A DNA stretch of 14,269 nucleotides from Pedobacter sp. (GCA_030149995.1 JASLGV010000125.1:1-14269), one strand, 5' to 3'; shown: positions 1 to 8,012, counted from the first letter of the stretch. Made by a program: numbers and translations. The notes: generated by a model from the letters alone, not told the origin.

Positions 1-92
1 CTTATACTCTATTCTACAAAATAACTAATTTTTATCCGGTAAGCCTCTGTTTAAGCTAAAATCTGTAATTTGCGCTAAAATTTTTCTTAATT

Positions 93-1172
93 ATGAGCAA
101 TAAACTTAAAATAGGAATCAGTATTGTTGATGTAAATGGCATTGGTTTAGAGGTAATTATTAAAACATTATCCAACGCATCTATTTTAAATTATTGCATT
201 CCGATTGTTTACGGACATACCAAAGTTTCATCTTTTCACCGGAAAGCCAATAGCCTGAGCGATTTTAGCTTTAACGTAATTACACAGGCCAGCCAGGCAC
301 AGGCAAAAAGAGCCAACATGATTAATTGCTGGGAGGAAGATGTCCGGATTGAACTTGGAAAAATTACAGAAACCGGCGGTAAATATGCGCTTCTATCATT
401 AGAACGGGCAACGGCAGATCTGGTAAACGGAGAAATCGATGCTTTGGTAACCGCCCCCATCAACAAACACAACATTCAGTCAGAAACCTTTACTTTTCCA
501 GGTCACACCGAGTATTTACAGGAAAAAAGTGGAAGTAAAGATGTACTGATGTTTCTGATAAGCGAAGATTTACGGGTGGGTGTGGTAACTGGCCATATAC
601 CAGTAAAGGATGTACCGCAAAACATTACAAAAGCAAAAATTGCAAACAAATTAAGGTTGATTAACGAAAGTCTTAAAAAAGACTTCTGGATAGAAAAACC
701 TAAAATTGCGGTTCTGGGTTTAAATCCACATGCCAGCGACAATGGTTTGCTGGGTACCGAAGAAGCTGAAATTATTCAGCCCGCCATACAAGAGGCCTTT
801 GATAAAGGTATTATGTGTTTTGGTCCATATCCGGCTGATGGCTTTTTCGGCAACGGCAGTTACAAAAAATTTGATGCCGTGTTGGCCATGTACCACGATC
901 AGGGTTTAATTCCTTTTAAAACCCTTGCTTTCCACAATGGAGTTAATTATACCGCAGGACTTAATTTTGTACGTACCTCACCCGATCACGGAACCGGCTA
1001 CGACATTGCCGGAAAAAACCTGGCCGATTCACATTCATTTACCGAAGCCCTGTTCTCTGCAATCCATATTGTAAAAAACAGGCGCGAACAGGAAGCCATG
1101 CTGGCCAACCAGCTAAGGGGCGGTGGTAAAATTGTAGAAACACAGTTCGACATTAAAGACGATGCTTCTTAA
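93..1172 (+). CDS. pdxA: 4-hydroxythreonine-4-phosphate dehydrogenase PdxA
   Basis: PdxA oxidises 4-phosphohydroxy-L-threonine with NAD; the product decarboxylates to 3-amino-2-oxopropyl phosphate, which PdxJ uses to make pyridoxine 5'-phosphate. It is a cytosolic metal-dependent dimer. The 359-residue length is somewhat above the usual 330-350. The three metal-binding histidines are visible in their family motifs: H138 in PGHTEYL, H213 in GLNPHASDNG and H268 in MYHDQGLIPFK. The C-terminal motif RTSPDHGTGYDIAGK (residues 294-308) is also intact. The N-terminal motif, usually GDxxGIGPE, reads VDVNGIGLE at 12-20. The Leu for Pro may be lineage variation, but Val12 for the usual Gly is odd. The ATG at 93 gives the expected N-terminus. 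The MarC-family gene follows after a short gap, so co-transcription is plausible. No good TAnnTTTG box was found upstream. Family assignment is secure. Confidence 0.96.
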   Translation: MSNKLKIGISIVDVNGIGLEVIIKTLSNASILNYCIPIVYGHTKVSSFHRKANSLSDFSFNVITQASQAQAKRANMINCWEEDVRIELGKITETGGKYALLSLERATADLVNGEIDALVTAPINKHNIQSETFTFPGHTEYLQEKSGSKDVLMFLISEDLRVGVVTGHIPVKDVPQNITKAKIANKLRLINESLKKDFWIEKPKIAVLGLNPHASDNGLLGTEEAEIIQPAIQEAFDKGIMCFGPYPADGFFGNGSYKKFDAVLAMYHDQGLIPFKTLAFHNGVNYTAGLNFVRTSPDHGTGYDIAGKNLADSHSFTEALFSAIHIVKNRREQEAMLANQLRGGGKIVETQFDIKDDAS

Positions 1173-1248
1173 GCTTTCTGCATAAAAAATTAGGGTGCTC
1201 AGGTAAAATTGATGTATATTGATTGTTGAAAATCAATTGATCTTTTAT

Positions 1249-1929
1249 ATGCCTGTTACCCTGCATTCTTTTATTCACTTACTGTTTATCGGTGTAATTA
1301 CCCTGTTTCCGGTGGTAAACCCTATTGGAACAGCCTTCATTGTATCGCCACATTTTCAGCACCTTCAGGACGATGAAAAAAGGCTGGCCGTGCGCAAAAT
1401 AACCGTCTATGCTTTCTGCATCTGCACGGTTTCTTTATTCGCAGGGCACTACATACTTGGGCTTTTCGGTATTTCAGTACCGGTAATACAACTGGCTGGC
1501 GGCATTATGATCTGTAAAATGGGCTGGGAATTTCTTTCTTCTGATGACGGCAATACCCAGGAAGCACCTAAAACGGCAACCATTACGACAGAGAATTCAG
1601 GATATAAAAAACTCGAAGGCAAACTATTTTATCCGATTACTTTTCCTGTTACCACAGGTGCCGGCACCATTTCCGTTTTATTTACGCTGAGCGCCCATAG
1701 TGTAAGCAACGATTTTAAAAGCTACCTGATTAATACCGGGGCCATCTTGCTTTCCATTCTGATGATGTGTTTGCTTATTTATATTTTCTTTCTGAATACC
1801 AAACGTATTATTCATTACCTTGGCAGCAGCGGAGAAAAAATTGTAAACCGGATTACGGCTTTCCTGATATTTTGTGTGGGTCTTCAAATTGCCATTACCG
1901 GTATCCAGTCGCTCTTTAAACTTGGATAA
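1249..1929 (+). CDS. MarC-family integral membrane protein
   Basis: This is a 226-residue polytopic inner-membrane protein of the MarC (UPF0056) family, whose transport substrate is not established; the old link of MarC to antibiotic resistance was not upheld. About six hydrophobic segments are visible, near residues 8-28, 53-72, 76-95, 131-150, 160-182 and 204-222. The family motif VNPIGTAF lies at 23-30 in the first segment, and the matching half-repeat motif TFPVTTGAGTIS at 131-142. A longer reading from a TTG at 1219 adds ten residues, but the ATG at 1249 puts the first membrane segment at the N-terminus as in relatives and is preferred. It lies 76 bases after pdxA and 16 before the sulfurtransferase gene, so it is probably in one transcript with them. 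Family is confident, function is not. Confidence 0.9.
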   Translation: MPVTLHSFIHLLFIGVITLFPVVNPIGTAFIVSPHFQHLQDDEKRLAVRKITVYAFCICTVSLFAGHYILGLFGISVPVIQLAGGIMICKMGWEFLSSDDGNTQEAPKTATITTENSGYKKLEGKLFYPITFPVTTGAGTISVLFTLSAHSVSNDFKSYLINTGAILLSILMMCLLIYIFFLNTKRIIHYLGSSGEKIVNRITAFLIFCVGLQIAITGIQSLFKLG

Positions 1930-1945
1930 TTTAATTTAAAGTTAT

Positions 1946-2791
1946 ATGTCAACAAGAATATCTCCGGTTATACAACCTAACGACTTACTGCTTTTAAACG
2001 GTCATGATTACATTCTGATTGATGCCAGTGCAGGTTCAAAAGAAAGATATGAAGAAAAACACCTGGATGGTGCTTTATTTGCCGATGTGAATAACGACCT
2101 GGCTCATGTAAATGATTTCTCCAAAGGCGGCCGGCATCCGCTACCGCACATTGAACCATTCGGAAAAGTTCTGGGTAAATTTGGCATTACCCCAGAGCGT
2201 CATGTAATTATTTATGATGATAAAAACGGCGCCAACGCCGCCGCCCGTTTCTGGTGGATGCTACGTGCCATTGGACATGAAAAAGTACAGGTTGTAAACG
2301 GCGGCTTTGAAGCGGCTATACATGCAGGCTTTCCTTTAAGTTCAAAAACCGTACAAGCTGAAGCGGCCAAACCTTATCCGGTTACCGACTGGAATTTGCC
2401 CTTATCAGACATGCAGGCAGTTGAAACCTTTTCAAAAAGAAAGGATTACCTGATTATTGATGTACGCGATGCAGACCGCTTTAATGGCCATACTGAACCC
2501 ATCGACTTAATTGCAGGACATATTCCGGGAGCCACAAATGTTCCTTTTACTGAAAACCTCGATCATCATGGAAATTTTCATTCGCCGGAAACACTGAATA
2601 AAAAATACAACGAAATTTTAGCCGGTATCCCCTCCAATCGGGTAATCGTGCATTGTGGCTCCGGCATAACCGCCTGCCATACACTTCTGGCTATGGATTA
2701 CGCCGGCTTAAAAATCCCGAATCTCTATGTGGGGTCCTGGAGTGAGTGGTCCAGAAACAACAAAGAAATGGTTCTCGCTAAAACGTTGTAA
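1946..2791 (+). CDS. sseA: SseA-type sulfurtransferase (tandem rhodanese domains)
   Basis: This is a 281-residue cytosolic enzyme with two rhodanese domains: an inactive N-terminal one (about residues 8-130) and a catalytic C-terminal one (about 155-280). The catalytic Cys237 sits in the loop CGSGITA. That loop resembles 3-mercaptopyruvate sulfurtransferases (CGSGVTA) rather than thiosulfate rhodaneses (CRKGVTA), so 3-mercaptopyruvate is the likelier sulfur donor, giving pyruvate and an enzyme persulfide. Other family features are VQVVNGGFEAA (114-124), DVRDADRFNG with AGHIPGATNVPF (172-201) and YVGSWSEWSRN at the end. No signal peptide is visible. The ATG at 1946 follows the MarC-family stop by 16 bases. 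The donor assignment is inferred from the loop alone. Confidence 0.9.
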   Translation: MSTRISPVIQPNDLLLLNGHDYILIDASAGSKERYEEKHLDGALFADVNNDLAHVNDFSKGGRHPLPHIEPFGKVLGKFGITPERHVIIYDDKNGANAAARFWWMLRAIGHEKVQVVNGGFEAAIHAGFPLSSKTVQAEAAKPYPVTDWNLPLSDMQAVETFSKRKDYLIIDVRDADRFNGHTEPIDLIAGHIPGATNVPFTENLDHHGNFHSPETLNKKYNEILAGIPSNRVIVHCGSGITACHTLLAMDYAGLKIPNLYVGSWSEWSRNNKEMVLAKTL

Positions 2792-2889
2792 TATAAAAGT
2801 CCTTTCAAAAATTCAAAGCAACAAACCTTATTATAAAGATCATTCCAGGTATACGGGTTATAAAATACATCAGACAGAATGATTTATGC

Positions 2890-2904
2890 GAAAAATGATT
2901 TTTC
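2890..2904. repeat. 15-base perfect palindrome upstream of the yceD-rpmF promoter
   Basis: Arms GAAAAAT (2890-2896) and ATTTTTC (2898-2904) are exact inverted copies around G2897. The site lies about 45-55 bases upstream of the predicted transcription start of the DUF177-rpmF-fatty acid block, where an operator or activator site could sit. It is AT-rich, so chance is a real alternative. No known operator was recognised. Confidence 0.3.
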
Positions 2905-2913
2905 AAAAACATT

Positions 2914-2942
2914 TTTTATCTAAAAAATAATCCATACATTTG
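2914..2942 (+). promoter_or_regulatory. Bacteroidota-type promoter for the DUF177-rpmF-fatty acid block
   Basis: The -7 box TACATTTG (2935-2942) matches the Bacteroidota consensus TAnnTTTG exactly. A T-run (TTTT, 2914-2917) lies 17 bases upstream, where the weaker TTTG -33 element is expected. The predicted start, about four bases after the box, would give a leader of roughly 19 bases before the TTG codon at 2965. The 173-base gap after the sulfurtransferase gene also suits an operon start. Confidence 0.65.
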
Positions 2943-2964
2943 CAGGCTAAAATTTTACAGTACT

Positions 2965-3495
2965 TTGAACCCGATAAAACAATTTTCAGTACCGTTTACA
3001 GGATTAAAACTGGGCACTCACGAGTTTGAATATGAGCTCGATGGCCGTTTTTTTGATGCATTCGAGTACTCGCTAATTAAAGAAGGTAATTTAAAAGTGA
3101 GCATGGAACTTGAAAAACAGGAGACCATGTTGATTTTAAGATTCAAAGTAATGGGAACGGTAAACCTGGATTGCGATAAGTGTCTGGCTGCTTTTCCACT
3201 CCCCATCAATCTGTACGAAAGACAGATTGTAAAATTTGAAGATGATGAGCTGGGAAGCGATGATGAAGAAATCATCTCTCTTAGCAGAAAAGAAACTGCT
3301 ATTGATATATCGGGCATTTTATATGAAATGATAAATGTTGCGGTACCTTATATCAAAAACTGCGATCAGGCCGGAAAGGAATGTGATCAGGAAATGATTA
3401 AAAGATTAGAGGAACTATCAATTGAAAACCAGCAGGAAGAAAATGCACAATCAAGCGACCCGCGTTGGGAAGCATTAAATAAGTTAAAAAAATAA
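2965..3495 (+). CDS. DUF177 (YceD-family) protein
   Basis: This is a 176-residue protein of the DUF177/YceD family, which is encoded directly before rpmF in many bacteria. YceD homologues have been linked to 23S rRNA maturation and 50S assembly, but the biochemical role here is unproven. The conserved CxxC (C70 and C73, in LDCDKCL) is present. A second pair, C133 and C140, follows the conserved VPYIKN segment, so four cysteines could bind a metal; that is inference. The middle is acidic (DDEELGSDDEE region, about 93-102), and the C-terminus ends with the family motif DPRWEALNKLKK. The start is a TTG at 2965: it yields the expected MNPIKQFSVPFTGLK N-terminus and fits the promoter at 2935-2942. 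rpmF follows after 15 bases. Confidence 0.88.
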   Translation: MNPIKQFSVPFTGLKLGTHEFEYELDGRFFDAFEYSLIKEGNLKVSMELEKQETMLILRFKVMGTVNLDCDKCLAAFPLPINLYERQIVKFEDDELGSDDEEIISLSRKETAIDISGILYEMINVAVPYIKNCDQAGKECDQEMIKRLEELSIENQQEENAQSSDPRWEALNKLKK

Positions 3496-3510
3496 TTAGA
3501 TCATACAGCA

Positions 3511-3702
3511 ATGGCACATCCAAAACGTAAGATTTCGAAACAAAGAAGAAATAAAAGAAGAACGCACTACAAAGCAGAGACGCCTTCTTTAGCAACATGC
3601 TCGGCAACAGGTGCTATCCACGTACCACACCGTGCTTATAACGTTGATGGTAATCTATACTACAACGGTAAACTGGTTATCGAAAATACTCAAATAGGGT
3701 AA
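3511..3702 (+). CDS. rpmF: Large ribosomal subunit protein bL32
   Basis: This 63-residue protein is bL32 of the 50S subunit. The basic N-terminus MAHPKRKISKQRRNKRRTHY, which inserts into rRNA, is typical, and the rest (PSLATCSATGAIHVPHRAYN, then NLYYNGKLVI) matches the Bacteroidota form. Only one cysteine remains (C30), so the four-cysteine zinc ribbon of many other bL32 proteins is absent. That is the usual cysteine-poor version in this phylum, not damage. It lies 15 bases after the DUF177 gene and 105 bases before plsX, in the classic yceD-rpmF-plsX-fabH order, which couples ribosome and membrane-lipid supply. Confidence 0.96.
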   Translation: MAHPKRKISKQRRNKRRTHYKAETPSLATCSATGAIHVPHRAYNVDGNLYYNGKLVIENTQIG

Positions 3703-3807
3703 TTTTCTTTAAAAATTGTTTGTGTTCAGCGGCTTTAGTCATACCTTAGTCGTCTGAAAAAAAACCAGGATCAAACCTGCGTAAAAAAACACAAACAGAT
3801 TTTTTCT

Positions 3808-4746
3808 ATGAAAATAGGCCTCGACATAATGGGCGGAGACTATGCTCCCAAAGCAATTGTTTTGGGAGCAATAGCAGCTCATCAATCGCTTAATGCCAAT
3901 GAACACCTGGTTCTTATTGGCGATACCGAACAGATTAAACCCATTCTATCAGAACAAGGTTTTAATCCGGATCATTTTGAATACGTTCATACTGATGAAG
4001 TAATTGGTATGGGTGAACACCCTACAAAAGCAATTTTTCAGAAACCTAACTCGAGCATCTCGGTTGGTTTTAACCTTTTAAAAGAAGGTAAAATCGATTC
4101 GTTTGCCAGTGCAGGTAACTCTGGGGCAATGCTTGTTGGTGCTGTTTTTAGCGTTAAAACCATTCCGGGCATTATCCGTCCGTGCTTAACTTCCATTCTT
4201 CCTAAAATTAAAGGTGGTACCGGCCTCTTGCTTGATGTAGGTGCCAATGCCGATTGTAAACCCGACATCCTGTTACAGTTTGGGGTTTTAGGCAGCCTTT
4301 ATGCAGAAAATATGCTTCAGATCGACAATCCAAAAGTTGCCCTGATGAATATTGGCGAAGAAGATGAAAAAGGAAATATGCTTAGCATGGCCACCTTTCC
4401 ATTAATGAAAGATACACATCTGTTCAACTTTGTTGGCAATGTAGAAGGAAGAGATTTATTTAACGATAAAGCAGATGTAATTGTATGCGATGGTTTTACC
4501 GGAAATGTAATGCTTAAACTGGCCGAATCTTTCTATGTACTGACCATAAAAAAAGGATTAAAAGATGAATTTTTTGATCGCTTTAATTATGAGCAATATG
4601 GTGGCAGCCCGGTTTTAGGTGTAAATGCACCTGTGGTAATCGGTCATGGTATTTCAAGCCCTTTAGCCGTTAAAAATATGGTACTTCAATCAAGGGAGAT
4701 GATTACAACGGGACTGATTGACAAGATTAGAATGGCATTTAAATAA
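3808..4746 (+). CDS. plsX: Phosphate acyltransferase PlsX
   Basis: PlsX converts acyl-ACP and phosphate to acyl-phosphate, the donor used by PlsY to acylate glycerol-3-phosphate in phospholipid synthesis. It is a peripheral membrane enzyme. The 312-residue length is normal. Family signatures are GLDIMGGDYAP (4-14), SAGNSGAMLVGA (101-112), LLDVGANADCKP (141-152), LMNIGEE (179-185), NVEGRD (211-216) and VCDGFTGNV (226-234). The ATG at 3808 gives the standard N-terminus. It lies 105 bases after rpmF, a gap in which I see no convincing promoter or terminator, and 18 bases before fabH. The two are almost certainly co-transcribed. Confidence 0.97.
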   Translation: MKIGLDIMGGDYAPKAIVLGAIAAHQSLNANEHLVLIGDTEQIKPILSEQGFNPDHFEYVHTDEVIGMGEHPTKAIFQKPNSSISVGFNLLKEGKIDSFASAGNSGAMLVGAVFSVKTIPGIIRPCLTSILPKIKGGTGLLLDVGANADCKPDILLQFGVLGSLYAENMLQIDNPKVALMNIGEEDEKGNMLSMATFPLMKDTHLFNFVGNVEGRDLFNDKADVIVCDGFTGNVMLKLAESFYVLTIKKGLKDEFFDRFNYEQYGGSPVLGVNAPVVIGHGISSPLAVKNMVLQSREMITTGLIDKIRMAFK

Positions 4747-4764
4747 TAAAAAATTTATTTTAAA

Positions 4765-5763
4765 ATGAGCAAAATACGCGCTGCTATTACAGCAGTTAAT
4801 GGTTATGTACCCGATTATGTGCTTACCAATGCAGAGTTAGAAACAATGGTTGATACTTCTGACGAGTGGATCACGAGCAGAACAGGTATTAAAGAACGTA
4901 GATTATTAAAGGGAGAAGGACTTGGAACTTCTGATATGGCTGTACATGCCGTTAATGGCCTGCTGAAGAAAAGAGGTATAGACGCAACAGAAATTGAACT
5001 AATCATATTTTGCACCACCACACCAGATTTCCCTTTTCCGGCTACGGCAAATGTACTGGCCGATAAAATCGGAGCAACAAATGCATGGGGATACGATCTT
5101 CAGGCAGCCTGCTCAGGCTTTATCTTTGGTCTTTCTACAGGTGCTCAGTTTATCGAATCAGGTAAACACAAAAAAGTTTTAGTTGTTGGAGGCGATAAAA
5201 TGTCTTCCATTATCAACTATCAGGATCGTACAACCTGTATCATTTTTGGAGATGGCTGCGGTTGTGCCCTGCTCGAACCAAATGAAGAAGGCCTGGGTAT
5301 GATCGATTCTATTTTAAGATCTGATGGCGCCGGCCGTGATTTTCTGGGTCAGAAAGCTGGTGGTTCTGTTAAACCAGCCAGCCATGAAAGTGTAGATGCC
5401 AGAGAACATTTTGCACACCAGGAAGGACAAACGGTATTTAAATTTGCCGTAACCAACATGGCCGATGTAGCAGCCGAGATTATGGAACGCAACAGCTTAA
5501 CCGCTGATGATGTTGCATGGCTGGTACCACACCAGGCTAACAAACGTATTATTGATGCAACTGCAAACCGCATGGGCGTAGGTACAGAAAAAGTAATGAT
5601 CAACATTGAACGTTACGGAAACACCACCAACGGAACCATTCCATTGTGTTTATGGGAATGGGAAAGTAAACTTAAAAAAGGCGATAATATTGTATTGGCT
5701 GCTTTTGGAGGTGGATTTACCTGGGGTTCCATTTATCTGAAATGGGCTTACGACAGCAATTAA
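4765..5763 (+). CDS. fabH: 3-oxoacyl-ACP synthase III (FabH)
   Basis: FabH condenses a short acyl-CoA primer with malonyl-ACP to start fatty acid chains. In Bacteroidota, which make many iso-branched fatty acids, branched primers are likely, but specificity cannot be read here. The 332-residue protein has the full Cys-His-Asn triad: C116 in QAACSGF, H256 in [10 protein letters not shown] and N286 in GNTTNGTIP. The last motif is usually GNTS-like; GNTTNGT keeps the catalytic Asn. The N-terminal [16 protein letters not shown] (31-46) and C-terminal GGGFTWGS (315-322) are typical. It lies 18 bases after plsX and 136 before accB, consistent with the lipid operon. Confidence 0.97.
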   Translation: MSKIRAAITAVNGYVPDYVLTNAELETMVDTSDEWITSRTGIKERRLLKGEGLGTSDMAVHAVNGLLKKRGIDATEIELIIFCTTTPDFPFPATANVLADKIGATNAWGYDLQAACSGFIFGLSTGAQFIESGKHKKVLVVGGDKMSSIINYQDRTTCIIFGDGCGCALLEPNEEGLGMIDSILRSDGAGRDFLGQKAGGSVKPASHESVDAREHFAHQEGQTVFKFAVTNMADVAAEIMERNSLTADDVAWLVPHQANKRIIDATANRMGVGTEKVMINIERYGNTTNGTIPLCLWEWESKLKKGDNIVLAAFGGGFTWGSIYLKWAYDSN

Positions 5764-5899
5764 TATTTTTTTTACCGGGCATACAAGAACCTGGCTGTAA
5801 CAATTTATAAGCAAATGCAGGCAGGAAAAAAATAAAACAAAAAAAGTATAACTTAGTTAATTCATTTAAACACTATTTTTTACATAACAAGCTTAAAAA

Positions 5900-6370
5900 A
5901 TGGATATCAAACAAATACAGGAACTGATTAAATTTGTTTCACGTTCTGGTGTAAACGAAGTTGCCATAGAGCAAGAAAACTTTAAAATCACCATCAAAAC
6001 AAACCAGGCACCAACAGTTGTGCATGCAACTGTACCACAAGCAGCACCGCTTGTACAAGCCGCAGCTCCGGTTCCAGCTACCCCTACAGCACCAGCCGCT
6101 CCGGCAGCACCTGTGTCTGATGACTCAAAATACCTGACGATAAAATCGCCAATGATTGGTACTTTCTACCGTTCTTCAAGTCCGGATAAACCATCATTTG
6201 TAAATGTAGGTGATGAAATCAGCAGCGGAAAAGTGGTTTGTATTGTAGAAGCAATGAAACTGTTCAACGAAATTGAAAGTGAAATATCTGGCCGTATCGT
6301 TAAAATCCTGGTTGATAATGCATCGCCGGTTGAATACGACCAACCTTTATTTTTAGTAGAACCTATTTAA
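5900..6370 (+). CDS. accB: Acetyl-CoA carboxylase biotin carboxyl carrier protein
   Basis: AccB (BCCP) carries biotin between biotin carboxylase and carboxyltransferase of acetyl-CoA carboxylase. The 156-residue protein has three parts: an N-terminal helical segment that binds AccC (about 1-35), a flexible Ala/Pro linker (about 45-72), and the biotinyl domain (about 77-156). The biotin-accepting lysine is K120 in VEAMKLFNEI. The SPMIGTFYRSSSP segment (83-95) is typical of bacterial BCCP and carries the protruding thumb region. The 136-base gap from fabH has only weak promoter-like AT stretches; nothing could be supported there. accC follows after 112 bases that contain two stem-loops. Confidence 0.97.
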   Translation: MDIKQIQELIKFVSRSGVNEVAIEQENFKITIKTNQAPTVVHATVPQAAPLVQAAAPVPATPTAPAAPAAPVSDDSKYLTIKSPMIGTFYRSSSPDKPSFVNVGDEISSGKVVCIVEAMKLFNEIESEISGRIVKILVDNASPVEYDQPLFLVEPI

Positions 6371-6385
6371 TATCGTTGTGCCAAA

Positions 6386-6406
6386 GGTATCCTGAATAGG
6401 CATACC
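6386..6406 (+). other. Stem-loop 1 between accB and accC
   Basis: GGTATCCT (6386-6393) pairs with AGG (6398-6400) and ATACC (6402-6406), with one bulged C and a GAAT loop: eight base pairs in total. No T-run follows, so it is not an ordinary terminator. It begins 15 bases after the accB stop codon and belongs with the larger stem-loop just downstream. RNA function is inferred only. Confidence 0.4.
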
Positions 6407-6425
6407 GGCATTTCACATCCAAAGA

Positions 6426-6464
6426 TGTTCTGAAATTCAGGTCAGGTACCCGAATTTCGGAACA
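6426..6464 (+). other. Stem-loop 2 in the accC leader
   Basis: TGTTCTGAAATTC (6426-6438) pairs with GAATTTCGGAACA (6452-6464) over 13 base pairs including one G-U wobble. The apical part can add GGT/ACC pairs (6440-6442 with 6448-6450) around a five-base loop. No T-run follows. An AAGG ribosome-binding-like motif (6471-6474) lies between the stem and the accC ATG at 6483. This suggests RNA processing or translational control of accC relative to accB, which is not demonstrated. Confidence 0.55.
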
Positions 6465-6482
6465 CATGAAAAGGAAAAAACT

Positions 6483-7823
6483 ATGTTTAAAAAAATACTA
6501 ATTGCTAACAGAGGCGAGATCGCTTTGCGTATCATCCGTACCTGTAAGGAAATGGGCATTAAAACCGTAGCCGTTTACTCAACAGCAGACCGCGAAAGTT
6601 TACATGTACGCTTTGCCGATGAAGCCGTATGTATTGGCCCGCCACCGAGTAAAGATTCTTATTTAAATATTCCAAATATTATTTCTGCAGCAGAATTAAC
6701 CAATGCCGATGCCATCCATCCGGGATATGGTTTCTTATCTGAAAATGCAAAATTTTCGAACATTTGCCGCGAGTATAACATCAAATTTATTGGTGCTACA
6801 CCAGAGCAAATCAACGACATGGGCGATAAAGCTTCGGCCAAAGAAACCATGAAAAGAGCAGGTGTACCAACCATACCTGGATCTGATGGTTTGTTAAGCA
6901 GCGTTCAGGAGGGAATTAAAATTGCCAATGAAATGGGCTACCCGGTTATACTAAAAGCAACTGCCGGTGGTGGTGGCCGCGGTATGCGTGTGGTTTGGAA
7001 AGATGAAGAGTTTGAAAACGCTTGGGACAGTGCCCGCCAGGAATCAGGCGCCGCATTTGGCAATGATGGTTTATACCTCGAAAAATACATCGAAGATCCG
7101 CGTCACATCGAAATTCAGATTGTAGGCGATCAGTTTGGCAGAGCTTGTCACCTGTCAGAACGCGATTGCTCGATCCAGCGTCGTCACCAAAAACTGGTAG
7201 AAGAATCGCCTTCTCCTTTTATGACAGACGAACTGCGTGTAAAAATGGGTGAAGCTGCAATTAAAGGTGCTTTAGCTGTAAAATACGAAGGTGCCGGAAC
7301 GATCGAGTTCCTGGTAGACAAACACCGTAATTTCTACTTTATGGAGATGAATACCCGTATCCAGGTAGAACACCCGGTTACAGAAGAGGTAATCAACTTC
7401 GATTTAATCAAAGAACAAATCAAAGTTGCTGCCGGTATTCCGATATCAGGTAAAAATTACTTCCCGGATATGCACGCAATAGAATGCCGCATCAATGCCG
7501 AAGATCCGCAAAACAATTTCCGTCCTTCACCAGGAAAAATTACCAACTTTCACTCTCCGGGTGGACATGGTGTAAGGGTTGATACGCACGTGTATGCAGG
7601 TTACCAGATTCCACCTAACTACGATAGTATGATTGCAAAACTTATTTGCGTGGCTCAAACCCGCGAAGAAGCCATCTGCACCATGGAACGTGCCTTGGGT
7701 GAATTTGTAATTGAAGGCATCAAAACCACCATACCATTCCATTTGAAATTGATGAAAGATCCTAATTTCAGAGCCGGTAATTTTACCACTAAATTTATGG
7801 AAACTTTCGATTTATCAGAATAA
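6483..7823 (+). CDS. accC: Acetyl-CoA carboxylase biotin carboxylase subunit
   Basis: AccC carboxylates the biotin on AccB using ATP and bicarbonate, the first half-reaction of malonyl-CoA synthesis. The 446 residues match the usual length. In order there are the N-terminal domain ([16 protein letters not shown]), the ATP-grasp domain with K116, K158, the glycine-rich loop AGGGGRGM (161-168), H208 and K237, and the metal/catalytic segment [12 protein letters not shown] with E288, N290, R292 and E296. R336 in RINAEDP corresponds to the catalytic Arg338 of E. coli. The ATG at 6483 is preceded by AAGG (6471-6474), one of the few Shine-Dalgarno-like motifs in the window. It is the last gene of the lipid block, ended by a strong terminator. 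Relatives include pyruvate or propionyl-CoA carboxylase subunits, but accB next door argues for acetyl-CoA carboxylase. Confidence 0.97.
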   Translation: MFKKILIANRGEIALRIIRTCKEMGIKTVAVYSTADRESLHVRFADEAVCIGPPPSKDSYLNIPNIISAAELTNADAIHPGYGFLSENAKFSNICREYNIKFIGATPEQINDMGDKASAKETMKRAGVPTIPGSDGLLSSVQEGIKIANEMGYPVILKATAGGGGRGMRVVWKDEEFENAWDSARQESGAAFGNDGLYLEKYIEDPRHIEIQIVGDQFGRACHLSERDCSIQRRHQKLVEESPSPFMTDELRVKMGEAAIKGALAVKYEGAGTIEFLVDKHRNFYFMEMNTRIQVEHPVTEEVINFDLIKEQIKVAAGIPISGKNYFPDMHAIECRINAEDPQNNFRPSPGKITNFHSPGGHGVRVDTHVYAGYQIPPNYDSMIAKLICVAQTREEAICTMERALGEFVIEGIKTTIPFHLKLMKDPNFRAGNFTTKFMETFDLSE

Positions 7824-7846
7824 GATAAATTTCGGTTCATATATAC

Positions 7847-7876
7847 AAGGCTACCACATGGTAGCCTTTGTTGTTT
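7847..7876 (+). terminator. Intrinsic terminator after accC
   Basis: A perfect ten-base inverted repeat, AAGGCTACCA (7847-7856) and TGGTAGCCTT (7859-7868), is followed by the T-rich TGTTGTTT. It starts 23 bases after the accC stop and should end the yceD-to-accC transcript. Confidence 0.85.
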
Positions 7877-7972
7877 AGCATTTATTCAAAACAATTGCCG
7901 CGCCACAATCAGCAGTTAAATATTAAATAAAGGTCATTTCTTACCTGTTCCGGGTGGTGGTAGCATGCAAAT

Positions 7973-8004
7973 TTTCAGAATATTTTAAACTATTGTTATA
8001 TTTA
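7973..8004 (+). promoter_or_regulatory. Candidate tatC promoter
   Basis: TATATTTA (7997-8004) matches TAnnTTTG except the last base, and a T-rich -33-like stretch (TTTC, 7973-7976) lies 20 bases upstream. A start near 8008 would place the stem-loop at 8013-8040 right at the 5' end of the tatC mRNA. The match is imperfect; some promoter is expected here because tatC lies beyond the accC terminator. Confidence 0.4.
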
Positions 8005-8012
8005 ACACGTAC

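Noticed and set aside
1..92. End of an upstream gene
   Set aside because: One frame reads seven codons to a TAA at 22-24, too short to identify; no other feature is seen before pdxA.
1218..1237. AT-rich inverted repeat ATTGATT/AATCAAT before the MarC-family gene
   Set aside because: Only seven weak pairs with a six-base loop and no conserved context; likely chance.
3511..3702. Loss of zinc-ribbon cysteines in bL32 as an anomaly
   Set aside because: The cysteine-poor bL32 with this sequence pattern is the normal Bacteroidota form.
7877..7972. Possible small RNA or small gene in the accC-tatC gap
   Set aside because: No start codon with a convincing frame, no tRNA-like fold and no promoter before it could be supported; only the flanking hairpins stand out.
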